NCBI GenBank assembly: GCA_947683425.1 | Contig: CANTUQ010000325.1 | Coordinates: 35,916 to 99,915, forward strand | Length of the DNA: 64,000 nt | Direction of reading: 5' to 3' | Source of the DNA: Excoecaria cochinchinensis | Lineage: Eukaryota > Streptophyta > Magnoliopsida > Malpighiales > Euphorbiaceae | Shown here: positions 11,687 to 22,800 of the stretch, piece after piece | How positions within the stretch are numbered: the first letter of the stretch is position 1 | How the letters are laid out: each line of letters begins with the position of its first letter | Position numbers and translations under genes: made by a program | Notes under the pieces: model-generated | Database searches by the model: none | What the model saw: only the letters and a program-made list of their open reading frames with translations | What the model was told of the DNA's origin: nothing

Positions 11687-11779
11687 AATGGCGAGGTGAA
11701 GATAGAAATTCATAAGTCTGTCAATCCACTGACAACGGTGTGATGTTATTATGAATCCCGACAGGTTCTGATCGCCATT
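11687..11779 (+). ncRNA. C/D-box snoRNA B (snR40-like double guide), copy 1
   Basis: Box C-like GTGAAGA (11696-11702, one mismatch to RUGAUGA), D' CTGA (11729-11732), C' TGATGT (11741-11746), D CTGA (11768-11771). A perfect 8-bp terminal stem is formed by AATGGCGA (11687-11694) and TCGCCATT (11772-11779). The guide before D, TCCCGACAGGT, matches 25S ACCTGTCGGGA. The guide before D', GTCTGTCAATCC, matches 18S GGATTGACAGAC. Yeast snR40 targets the same two regions (25S Um898 and 18S Gm1271). Confidence 0.85.
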
Positions 11780-11904
11780 TACCCCTCAATTTCACCATAT
11801 GATCTCCATTTTTTTAATTGTTTTTGTCAATTTTCGAAAATTGGTTTTGTTTAGTGAGTAGGTTTCTTTTTCAAAATTTTTATAGTCTAATGGTTATATT
11901 GATA

Positions 11905-11993
11905 ATAGGGTAGATGATGAATCTCATATTTAATGGGTAATTTGCATCTGAATTTATTATTGATGCTATATCACCTTGGAGACCTGATGCCCT
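11905..11993 (+). ncRNA. C/D-box snoRNA C (18S and 25S double guide), copy 1
   Basis: Box C ATGATGA (11914-11920), D' CTGA (11948-11951), C' TGATGC (11961-11966), D CTGA (11984-11987), with a short GGG/CCC-based terminal stem. The guide before D, CACCTTGGAGAC, is complementary to 25S GTCTCCAAGGTG. The guide before D', GGGTAATTTGC, is complementary to 18S GCAAATTACCC, near the site equivalent to human Am468. I do not assign a family name. Confidence 0.83.
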
Positions 11994-12257
11994 TAAAAAT
12001 TTCACTTGGTTTTGTTTGTTAAGTTAGAAATTGATGTAATTTTGGATAGTAGTTCAAAGCTGTTGTTGCAATATTGTCTGTGTTCTTATTTTGGGTATAA
12101 TTATGATTCTTATATGCACCAGTTTTGGTGCGAATTGTGCCCTTTTTGCTGCTATAAATATCCTTTCCGGTATTGGTATTTGCAGCAGCTCTTGTTACCC
12201 TCTGTATTGAATTTTAAAAATTTTCTGTGTCAAATCTTGTCTAATTTAATTGATAAT

Positions 12258-12348
12258 GCTGTGATGAACCTGTATCTGTGTTCCAGAGGCGGATCTCTTT
12301 TGAGCCTGTCTTTGATGGTTAACACAACCCTCTAAGAAGTTCTGAGCT
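12258..12348 (+). ncRNA. C/D-box snoRNA A', second copy of the U61-like gene
   Basis: Box C GTGATGA (12261-12267), C' TGATGG (12313-12318), D CTGA (12342-12345). The guide CTCTAAGAAGTT is identical to that of copy 1, so the same 18S site is predicted. The stretch between box C and C' has diverged at several positions. Confidence 0.8.
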
Positions 12349-12486
12349 GATAATCCTTTATTTTTATGTTTTCTTTTGTGTAAATTTAGTATCTTTTTCA
12401 ATTTATTTGGGTATTTTTTGTTGCCAAATTTTTTCACTATATTTGTTGATAGAGTTTTGTGGGTTATGAGTCAGTTTTTGAGGTTT

Positions 12487-12580
12487 AAGAGCAAAGTGAA
12501 GATAGAAATTCATTAGTCAATGAACTGACTAGGCAATGGTGTGATGTTGCCATGAATCCCGACAGGTTCTGATTGTAGTA
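12487..12580 (+). ncRNA. C/D-box snoRNA B', second copy, one guide degenerate
   Basis: Box C-like GTGAAGA (12496-12502), D' CTGA (12525-12528), C' TGATGT (12542-12547), D CTGA (12569-12572). The D guide ATGAATCCCGACAGGTT is identical to copy 1. The D' guide now reads TTAGTCAATGAA and has lost most pairing to 18S. The terminal stem is reduced to about CAA/TTG. It may still guide the 25S site. Confidence 0.75.
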
Positions 12581-12733
12581 TAACCCTCAAACGTAGCGTT
12601 AGTATTCTCATTCATGTCAAATAAGTAAAGCATATGTTTTGTTTATCAATGCTAATGTGGATTTTCTGTAGCAACTTCATAATATAAAAGTCTGTGTGGA
12701 AGAATGGTAGCACTGTAATCTCTGTTTTGCTAT

Positions 12734-12820
12734 AGGGGCAAGTGATGAATCTTGTGTTTAATGGGTAATTTGCATCTGATTATACATTGATGCTATATCA
12801 CCTTGGAGACCTGATGCCCT
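12734..12820 (+). ncRNA. C/D-box snoRNA C', second copy
   Basis: Box C GTGATGA (12742-12748), D' CTGA (12776-12779), C' TGATGC (12788-12793), D CTGA (12811-12814). Terminal stem GGGGCA/TGCCCT. Both guides (GGGTAATTTGC and CACCTTGGAGAC) are identical to copy 1. Confidence 0.83.
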
Positions 12821-12829
12821 CGTTCCATT

Positions 12830-13495
12830 TTTTTTTCAATTTTTAATTTTTTATTATAAGCAATGGCTTTTGCAATGCCTCTTCAAACCCATGACTACTG
12901 CATGTCGAGGTTATGCATTACTGCGTGTTGCTTGCTTATTCGCTAATGTGTTTTTTCTATTAGATTTGGTTCTTTGACAAAAATGAGTAAAGGTATGCTT
13001 AAGCTGTTTTATAAGAAGCTATATCAATTCTGGATGGATTGGTAAAGGTTTATGTATTTATTCTTTTGCTGTTCATCGATAATTATTTTGTTGGAATCTG
13101 CAATGAAGATTGCTTTTCAGTATTAAACAGGAGTTTCGGTATCCAATGAAGTTCCTCTCCATTGTGCTTCTCATTTCAACATCTATTCAAGCCACTTGAT
13201 GTTCTCAGACTAGTGTATTTTTTTTCTTCTCTTTTTCAAGGCCGCAAATTTCTGGTTTGTGATTGTGTTGGAATCCTAAGAATTTCTCCGAACTTCAATT
13301 CCATAACAAACCCATTGTTGTTACATTTCATATATGTAATTCAAGTTTATATATTTATCATATGTATTTGTTTTTAATTTTTGTAGTGTACGATCAATTC
13401 GCATAATGTCATGAACAGAAATTAATAGAAAAATAAACATTGAAATGACTGTAATGATAAGTTTCCCATCTTGACAATAAACATTGAAATGTCTA
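12830..13495. other. Spacer between the snoRNA cluster and the peroxidase gene
   Basis: No gene is supported. I looked for further box C/D pairs and found none with a convincing guide. The cluster transcript and the peroxidase are convergent, so both 3' ends lie here. Confidence 0.5.
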
Positions 13496-14801
13496 TTAGG
13501 TATTAACGAACCTGCAATTCTTCCTAATCTCCCCTCCACTGCCAGTGAGCACATTAATGTTTCCCATCTTGACAATAGAATTGACAAATGACTGAAAAAA
13601 GAGATTTTGATTAGAAGCGTAAGCCCAGACTTGCTCAATTATGTCGCCCTCTTCATCTTCATTCACTAATGCGTTGTCAGACCCTAACAACCCTTTCCCT
13701 TCAATGATGTTTATGAAATAACGGTTGTCAAATCTAGCTGGAGTATTATAATCAAGTGGTGCTAATTCATTGTCTCTTCCTGATCTTGGACATATAGACC
13801 CTAGGATTCTTCTAAAAGTAGCGTGTCTCTTGTATGTATCATAATTTTGGTCAGGATTCACTTGGTATACTCTCTCTCTAAAGCTTAAGCATCTTGCCTT
13901 TCCCATTGTATGACTACCTGTGTTCATTGGAATTTAGGATTCTTATTATTATTATTGTCACAAAATGAAGCTATGATTAGAATATAATTACCTGATAAAG
14001 CAACCAAGTCATGAACGTCCAAGCCCTGCTGGGCAAAATTGGCAATGAGAGACTCCAAAGAGAAATTAGGAGCTGGTATGAACTTATTGGCACCATCAAA
14101 GCTAGCTTCTAATGCGTCCTTCCTCCCCAGCCATACTTCCCATCTTGGCCCTCCCCTCTTCCATCAAATTTTAAAAGTTATTCTTTTAAAATATATAAAG
14201 AAAAATAGTAATAGACGGAAATTAAAAGACATACAGAAGCAACAGCATCACGAGCAGCCAAAGCAAGAATATCAGCACAGGACACAGTAAGAGGACATGC
14301 TTCTTCTAATTCATATTTTATCTTATCTATCACTTCAAATCCTCTTAATGAGTTTTGGTTTGGCCCTGCTTCTTTTTCACTTCTCATCCCTCCATTGCTA
14401 TCCAGAAGAAGTGATCCATCACAACCCTTATATATATATATATATAGAAAACAAATACATCAGAAATTGATCAATCTGAATTGATCAATCTGTAAATAAT
14501 TAAAAGAAAAAATCATTTGGAATTAATTAATTTATCAAAGGCTAACCATCACAAAACAATCATGAAAATGCAAGCGAAGCAGAGATGCAGCCATTCGTGG
14601 ATCTTTAAGAACAGCAAATTCAACATTGTATCTCACTATCTCTTCTGCTGAAGGACAGCTTTGTTTGTAATAGTCGAGTAGTAGAACTCCTCCATCATTC
14701 CCATTCACACCAATACTTGTGCTCCTATTAATAATCAAAGCTACTATAATCACTATTGTATTCATTTTACAAAATTCAAGAAATAAGATGAATGGATTCA
14801 T
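13496..14801 (-). CDS. PRX20: Class III peroxidase, peroxidase 20 type
   Basis: Four exons in transcript order: 14547-14801, 14235-14426, 13992-14157, 13496-13917; all phases agree (344 aa from the first ATG, 332 aa from Met13 at 14765). The product is a secreted haem peroxidase that uses hydrogen peroxide to oxidise phenolics in the cell wall. Visible signatures: distal Arg/His in ASLLRLHFHDCFV, GCDGSLLLDS calcium/cysteine motif, ACPLTVSCADILALAARD, proximal haem-ligand His in ALSGSHTMGKARC, and the C-terminal RKNCRFVNT. The positions of cysteines fit the usual four disulphides. Overall wording (EEIVRYNVEFAVLKDPRM, MGNINVLTG) is closest to Arabidopsis peroxidase 20 as I remember it. The hydrophobic signal peptide follows Met13 (MNTIVIIVALII), and a TATA run lies only about 20-30 bp before the first ATG, so Met13 is the likelier start. 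Confidence 0.95.
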
Positions 14802-14818
14802 TTGCTGCTTGCATTCAC

Positions 14819-14834
14819 TTTATATATATATATA
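14819..14834 (-). promoter_or_regulatory. TATA box of the peroxidase gene
   Basis: On the minus strand TATATATATATAAAG precedes the first ATG (14801) by about 20 bp. A start site at the usual distance of about 30 bp would fall close to or after that ATG, which favours translation from the second ATG at 14765. Confidence 0.5.
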
Positions 14835-14839
14835 GGTCC

Positions 14840-16034
14840 TACTCCTGTGTATATATAAATATTTATTTCCAGTTGACAGTGATATGCTTTTTCATGTTTT
14901 CAAACCAACTTGTCCTGAAAAAAAATTTCACTGTGGTACATCGTCTTAAGTAATCAAAGTTGATACAACTAATTTTAACCTAATTAACTTCATTGTTCAG
15001 TATTATTAATCTACGATACGTTTGTGTGTATCTTTTTTCCATTTTCCAACTATAAAATTCTTTTTTTCATCAAACAATTATTATATGCGAAACTCGAATG
15101 ACTTGCATGAAAAGACTACAGAAAGGAGAGTTGAATAGAAAGTCTTTTTAGGTGGAAAACTCAAATATCATATGTAACTCTGGTTTTGCAATCGTATGAA
15201 ACTTCATTAAGTCGAAACAGAACAGAGTTGCATGCATTGAGCCATACGAACAATGTAGTCATATGCACACCATGAATTAGTCATTCATGTTTCCTTGTTA
15301 AATTTTGAGATAACAGACTGTGAAGATTAGTTTTGCTGTGTTGGGAGATTTGTTTAACTTCTGTAGAATGCCAAGTTCCATGCATTTAATTCATTTGTCC
15401 ATAATATTATTTGGCTTTTCACATGTATATTCCAGACTTACAGAAGAAAATTTGTATTTTGTATTTGAAGTCTACAACTTAAAAAACCTATATGAAAATA
15501 TTTAGGAAAAGAAATTTAAAAAAAAAAAAAACTAACAGTCCCAGTCTAATATACATGACTCATGGACCCAACTGAAAAAAAGTTGGTGTTCACTGGTTCT
15601 CTAGAAAATGGAAAATTCACCATTTTAAGCTCTATACCTTCATTGGTCACAGGCAAAACCCACACTGCTATATCTATATAAACTGAAAAGAGACAGAGAA
15701 AAAAATAAAGAAAGAATATGTAGTGTTGGCCAAGATTTTACAGTTTTCCTATCCCCTGCTTTCATATCTAAGATCTACCATGAAGCTTGCAACGTTTCTT
15801 GAATCGCTGATCCCTTAATATGTACTGTTCCATGACCGAACTTTAAGGGTTATTTGTGAAGTAAGTTACCTGTACTTATACTTTTGTCGATTTGCCTGTA
15901 ATTCCCTGCTTGAAACATAGGTTCATTTTGTTTAGAATCACCAACAAGAAGTAACCCATAATGTTCTCAATTAACCATGCACTTATGTTAACGAAGTAAG
16001 ATTTAATTACCTTTGTATCTGTTAAGAAAAGACA
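14840..16034. other. Intergenic: peroxidase promoter and 3' region of the phosphatase gene
   Basis: No gene supported. The left half is AT-rich and probably holds the peroxidase promoter; the right part (about 15700-16034) probably includes the phosphatase 3' UTR. The open frame at 15320-15505 has no recognisable features. Confidence 0.5.
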
Positions 16035-18881
16035 TCATTCCCCATCTTCAAGTGGGAAAATTGCAGGATGTACTGCTGCAGTATTAACATTGAGTGCCTT
16101 CTGCAGCTTGCGATGATCTAGGACTTCAACTTCCACCACAAAAGTTGAACTTACCGGTCTATGATCTGAGAGCCTGAATTCTGCCCGCTCGTAACAAAGT
16201 TGCTTTATGCCTTTTCCTAGCCAAAGTATTCGGTCACACCTGCATATCGTCTCAAACACATAGTACTCTTGTTTGTAAAATTTTAAGCTTTGTCATTATC
16301 GCAAAATCAGATATGGACGTACTGACCATGCAGGCGATCTTTTTTTCTCGCCTTCTTTTGGATCCTCGCCAACGTATCTATCAGAGTTTATCTCATACTT
16401 GTAAGTTGGAGGAAAGTTTATTGGTCCCTCTTTCCATCCATCAAATACATGCCCACTCCTGAGTTCTTTTGCAAGCTGCCCACAACATCATTCTATCAAT
16501 TCTTACTTCTTTTTCTCAAATAATTTCTCAAGAAACTTAAGTCCATGAAGCTCACCTGATCAGTGTTTATAAGTTCATCCCATTGCTTCAGAGCCACAAG
16601 TTTCCTTATCTCTGTGTCCAACATATTGAGACGATAATTTAAGTCTCCAAACCAGAATATTTGACTGCATACACAAACCATCTCATCACCAATTCATGCA
16701 ACAACTAGACTAACTAATACAAATCAGGATAAAAGGTTGCTTACTCATGAGATGAAATTGTCCGTGGTTGATCCGTGTCAAAGACAGATGAGAATTGGGT
16801 GCGTCTTATGATTTCATAGACATCAGCATTTCTTCTTTGTTCAGCACCATCTTTCTGGCCTGAGGTCAGGTGACAGCAAACGAAGCACAGCCTTGACTGG
16901 AACAGCGACATGCTAACAGAAACAGAACCCTGTATCAGCACAGCACCCTTAATTTAGTCAGACATGGAATGCAAAAGCCAAACTATGTTTCTGAATGATC
17001 AGACAAATACCTTGTTCCCCAGGTACCCCATAAGCCCAACTCCAACAGGAGAAACCATCAAATTGTTTATGTGTCTCCGCAACCTCTTTCGTACCCAAAT
17101 CGATACATATATCCCAACCATTTGCTTGCTAACAATGCGCACATACTTGGCCCGTGACTTTCTATATCCATCCTCATTTTCTTCTTCTACTGATACTTCT
17201 CCAAACATGTCCTCTTCCTCCTCAAATGACGCATCAGAACTAGACTCTAGAGCTTCAATAACCTCAGGAACTTGGGGAACTTCAGGCTTCTCTTGCAGCT
17301 CTACCCAGAGTGAGCATAGGTTGTCGGAACTGTGGAAAGATCTTCCAAGTCCTTTTCCATTAACTGCAAAATTTTGAGAATTGTCTATCCAACTACATCC
17401 CGTCCGTTCAGAACTGCTAAATACTCTCCGAAGCTTGGAATTGGAAGAGATAACTTGAGGGGTTGCGTCTAATGAATGCTCAGGCCAGTCAAATCTACTG
17501 TCACAGTCGATCCCATATATTCTTTTCAAGTGCAAATTTTTACCAACAGCGTCCACTTTGCTAAGTTGATGTGTTTCAAAGTCACAAACATCAGCAAGTT
17601 GTGCATATTCTAAAGGCAGAGCACCCACCTCATCTGCAAGTTCATCAGCAACAGAAGAAGTCCTTAATACAGGAGAGGGTGGGGCACTGTAACATTTGTG
17701 TTTGGTTTCAGGTTGTAAATATTTGTTCAAAGTTCTTCTAATGATTGCCTCCCACTTTCGAATCGGTCGGCTACTTTCTGCACCCAGTACATTTCCAGCA
17801 TTCAGTGGTACAACCTCTTGGAAACTGTTCAGTGAAAAATACATTGGATGCATTGCGAACAAATTATCTCCAAAATGAAACTCTAAATGAAAAACGAAGG
17901 CGATAATTACCCAATAATATACATATCTGCTGCATCCTCTGTGGACAGCCAATCATCAATCTGAAGATCCTCATCTGGATGTCTTCCAGCAACGTTCCAA
18001 GTGCCTATTGTTACCCTGCCAACCGCCCAGTCTCCAATAAGTTCTACTTCAGAATCAACACAATGGTAACTTTAAGAATATTAGAGGATTACAGCCAAAC
18101 CTCACTTCCTTAGTATTTATGTACTGAACACGCAGAGTTTCTGATTTTCCTCGCCTGTGCCTCACTGGATACCCCTTGGAAGGTGCATCTGGATATCAAA
18201 ATCCAAACATAGTTAAAGAAAATTCAAGAATCAGTAGAAAACGATCTTCCAAATTTATCAAGGTAAACTAGAAGTTTCTTGTGCTCTTAAGATTCACATG
18301 GAGCATAAAACCAGCAATAACATTACGCTTTCTCTCCAATCGCAAGAGAAGTTACAGAATTTAAGTCTAAATTGATCTTTGTAGAAGTGAGAACCAGTAG
18401 ATGGAAGAACAATCTAGTTATGAAGATAAAAGTAAATAGACATGCTTATAATGTAAAAGACAGAAAAGATGATTGCCTGGAGTTTGAGTCTTGAATGAAG
18501 AGTGATTGAGGTGTGAAGTATGAGCTTGGTCCTCGCTCACATTAACACTTTCATCTTTAAGAGAGCAAGCTGAATTAAAAATAGCAGGGGAAAACATACA
18601 TTAGCAACCACAGGAAGCATTAAGAATGAAAGATTTGAGGCAATTAAAATGCAGCAGAAGCATACATACCATCATCTTCGCTCTCAGTTTCAGTATACTC
18701 ATCTTCACTAAAATCATACACCTTTGGCTTTATGTTGAGCCATTTCTTCATGACAAGGGAAGGCCAAAAGGCCTGCAATCAAATCAAATCAATCTCTCCA
18801 TGAATAACTATTCATAAAAACAACAATAACTCGTGTAGCAAAAGAGCATACCTCAGAACGCCTCCCTCTCCTTGCCCTCAT
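16035..18881 (-). CDS. CVP2: Type I inositol polyphosphate 5-phosphatase, CVP2/CVL1 type
   Basis: Ten exons in transcript order: 18852-18881, 18670-18772, 18477-18569, 18101-18188, 17911-18015, 17011-17824, 16745-16929, 16556-16664, 16327-16475, 16035-16239; 626 aa with all phases consistent. The enzyme removes the 5-phosphate from phosphoinositides such as PI(4,5)P2; in Arabidopsis CVP2 and CVL1 it controls vein continuity and root protophloem. Visible motifs: N-terminal KKWLNIKPKVYDFSEDE, GKSETLRVQYINTKEVR, GTWNVAGR, GFQEVVPLNAGNVLGAE, YVRIVSKQMVGIYVSIWV, the signature FWFGDLNYRL and the catalytic PAWCDRILWLGKG with SDHRPV. A long variable insert (exon 6, about residues 155-350) is serine- and acid-rich, as in the family. 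The intron after exon 3 starts with GC (CCAG|GCAATC). CVP2 and CVL1 are too similar to separate here, so the symbol marks the subfamily. Confidence 0.94.
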
Positions 18882-19360
18882 TGCTTGAAAATCAAAGATT
18901 AAGAACACAAGTTGTGGGAATAGCTGACAGACATGGGATTAGTACTTAAATAAGAGGTTTAGATTAGATTGATACCAAACAGAAGGAAAGGAAGATTCAT
19001 GTTAAAGAACAAATAGAAAGGACAGAAAAAGAATGGACATGTTTACACACATCCACAACCTCAACTTGCCAATAGGGAATAATAAAATGGTCCTCTGCCA
19101 ACTCTATTTACTCAATCCATTAGCATGATATTATTGAATAATTCAACTCTCTTATTTCTTAATTCCAATTTGTCACTTTCATTTAAACAACCCCATTTCT
19201 CATAAACAATCCATTCTACCATTTTAAGGCAAAACTTACTGTTCACACATAAACACTGTAAAGGCCGCAAACCAATAATAATAATAATACCAGTTTGGTA
19301 TTTACTACCATTATACAAATTACTGACTTCAATCAATACAGCTCAACAAAACTTGTTTAA

Positions 19361-19880
19361 GGGGTCAATCAATACAGCTCATACATACTCATCGAATTTT
19401 GTCGTTTATACCCAAATGATCATAATAAAATAATTTGTAATACAAAAATCATCAAACTTTTATTTTTTTTTTTCAATTAAGGTAAAAATGACCGAAAAAT
19501 TAATTTTTCGTCACCGAAAAATTATACAAATATACCAAAATGATCCGCCTACATGGAGTAATTGGCACGTTAGTAAGTAAACGTAAACAAGATTTTTTTT
19601 TGTCTTTTTGTATAGGTTGACATAACACGTGTATTTGCTGACGTGTCAATTCCTCCATATAAACGGGTCATATCGCATGCTGACTGAACGCGTTCTAAAA
19701 ACTTACTGATAACGTGGCATATTTGTATGGTTTTCCGGTGACGAAAAATTAATTTTTCTGTTATTTTTACCTTAATTGAAAAAAAATAAAAGTTTGATGA
19801 TTTTTATGTTACAAATTATTTTATTATGACCATTTGATTATAAGTACCAAAATTCGACCACCACAGATATAATTAACCCC
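19361..19880. mobile_element. 520-bp MITE with long inverted arms and 8-bp target duplication
   Basis: The element begins GGGGTCAATC and ends ATTAACCCC, flanked on both sides by TTGTTTAA (19353-19360 and 19881-19888; a ninth base C also matches in one register). The arms (about 145 bp) are inverted copies: CGAATTTTG, CATAATAAAATAATTTG, AATCATCAAACTTTTA and GAAAAATTAATTTTTC recur in reverse on the right. The core (about 19540-19720) is more GC-rich and has no open frame. An 8-bp duplication suggests hAT; a 9-bp reading would suggest Mutator. It is non-autonomous. Confidence 0.88.
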
Positions 19881-19888
19881 TTGTTTAA

Positions 19889-22800
19889 GCAACTGATAAA
19901 GACTAATAAACAAATAATTGGTTGACATAAACAAATTTGGAAGTTTAAGTCAAATGGGTAATTAAAAGAAAGATTAGATTATAAATTTAAAGGACAGCTG
20001 GTTGGGCATTGGTAGGACGGTGAATGTTTGTTTAATTCTTGATATTGCATGATATTTAAGATTTAATGTTATAAAATTTGCAAGAAAAATGACCCTTAAA
20101 CTCATCAAGAAAGGGACCACCAAAGTTGGGTCAGCGCACTATATGTGAATGTGAAGCTCTCCCCTCCTTTTTCTTTCAACTTTCTAATAACCAACCCTTT
20201 CGAGTTTACTTGGTTTGGTGCCCCATATTACTAGGCAACCACTTATTATAATTATGATCATTTTTTCTTAACAAATCTTAATCTCTTATGTTAAATTTCT
20301 AAACCATATACACTTTCAACATTTTAAAAGTTCAACATAGTATAAAATGATTAATTTTGGGACTGAAAATGAATAAAATTGAAGTGAACCAATTATCAGT
20401 TCGATACATTTTATACTTAATTATTCGAATAGTAGAAAAACTCAAACATGAATTAAACAAAAAAAATCATTCTACTCTGGTATGGTCGCTGGAGAAAATT
20501 TGTGGTTTATAGAATGTGGGAATTAAGACAAGTAGTTGCCAACCAAAGGAAGCAATTAGGATTAAGCCTTTGATCTATTTCTAATAAACAAAAAAAGAAA
20601 GATTAGATTTTTAATTAAACTTGGCAAACTTTGATCCACTAATTAAATTATGTGGATATCATATGATGCAGGAGCATATACATCCGTAAATTGTCCATTA
20701 GACATATGATTACATCATACAAAAATCTATCATACTGATCAATTAGGCAGATTAATTTTAATATAAAATAATCTCTGCTTTTCAAACACAGCATAATAGT
20801 TATTTTGGTGTATTGAAACTCTCTGTTGGTTGGGTTTTTTTTGAGTAATTTGAACAAGACTTTACATATATTAGAATAAAACCTAATTAAGAAACCATCA
20901 TATTGTATTAATTATTTTCTAACAAGTGATGATATGAGTGTTCAACTCGTAATCTACAAATAATTTTAATACGATTAATTGAACAAAAGATGTACTGTAG
21001 AGGAAGGAATGGTAGTGACAGTGATGAAGTCGTAGTTGGACACAGCAAAACATTACCTTAACTACCATTAATGTATTTCATGGATGCCACCTTTGGATTA
21101 TTATTATTTTCTTTGTCCATTTTCCATATTTCTATATAAATCAATTTTATGACCACCATATATTTACCACATCAAACATACAATATGTTAGTAAATATGT
21201 ATAAATAGTTAGATTAAAAAATAATTATTATTTATTCTTCATCTAACTGTCGTAATTTGTTGACGTATATCGTATCAAATATACTAAAGATATCACCTTT
21301 TATGAACATACTGTAACTATGACCAAAATTAAAGTACTTCGATATTCGGGTAATTTATGTAACAAATTTCTCAATTTCATGACTTGTAATACTAAAATCA
21401 TTGAATTTAAATGCTAAAATCACTTAATTTTAATAACTACAACTAAAAAAATTCTATTAATTTATTTTTATTGGTTCCTAGTTTACTGATAACAAAAATG
21501 GTTTGTTTTAATTTCTTTGTCATAATTAGAGATTTGCCAATATTTGACTCCTCTCATCTCCATTTGAATAATAGAGAAATGTTGACTAAGTAACTTTGAC
21601 ATATTATTGTCATTATGGAAGATGGAAAAAATAAAATGCTAATTTGACTCTAATTATGTTAGAAAAATTAAAGGATTGAAGATTATCATTGTGATGAGTT
21701 AACTGAAAAAAAATAAACAATAAAAATTGATTAATCAAACTTTTTAGTTATAATAATTTAAATCGGAACGATTTTAGTATTACAAATTAAAATTAAGTGA
21801 CTATAAATTTGAAGGAACATGTGATTTCCGATCCCTAATAAGTTGGTTGGTCCGAAAGAATTAAGTGCTTGCTAGCTCTTGGCTTTCATCACTTATTGGG
21901 AAAAAGAAAAAATTAATTATTTAATTGTTCAAAAATAATGTAATGTAAGTGTGTTTTCATAAAATTAAATAAGTATTAATTAATTGTTTTTGTTTTCGAC
22001 TTCGTCTTTCATTATTGGTATTTTACTGTTTTCATATCTATTTTATTATTTTTTTTCCATTTTAATTATTATAAGAGAATTGATTAGCAACAAATTCAAC
22101 TTATACCATCTCTATTTATAATTTCATTTAACTGTGATTGGCCCTAATAACCTGAAATTGAAATTTAGCAACTTGAATTCCTTAATTTTGTAATGTTATA
22201 ATAAGTTCATTAAGAAAAATAGAATAGAACAAGCATTGAATAAGCTGGAACTGGAAATGAATAAAGACAGCATCTTATACCGTTAAATTCCTGCAGAATT
22301 TGCCTTCATATATAGTGTCATCTTTACAGTCAATTTCTAATCTTTTTGTGTCAGAAACAAGAAAATCTATCATAAATGTACAGATTGACCTTGCATTGTG
22401 TTTACTCATAAACAATTTCATGGGCATAAACCGTTTTTAATTTTTTTTTTTCATTTTCTATCAAGCAAATGCTGTAATAAAAACCAATGACATAAAATAG
22501 TTTGAATAGTAGCAATTAATGATTGAGTTGGTAAGGAAAAATCAAAGATTTTATAATTATGGAGGATTTGCTGGAGCCAACTAATGGAATTGAAATTGGG
22601 AGATTTGAATTGTCATTATCAATCTTACTATGTACTCAAACTTCCACTTTTTGGTGCCCAACGTACCCCATCTTACTATTCGCTACATTTGCTGTTTGAA
22701 TGAAAGCAGAACTTTAGAATGCATGGCCATAAATATCCCAAGTTAATACATCATGCATGCTTTTCATTTTTGATTTTGCATCACAATAAATTATCCATCC

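Noticed and set aside
13321..13638. Minus-strand open frame of 105 codons
   Set aside because: It is a shifted frame across the last peroxidase exon and its 3' flank.
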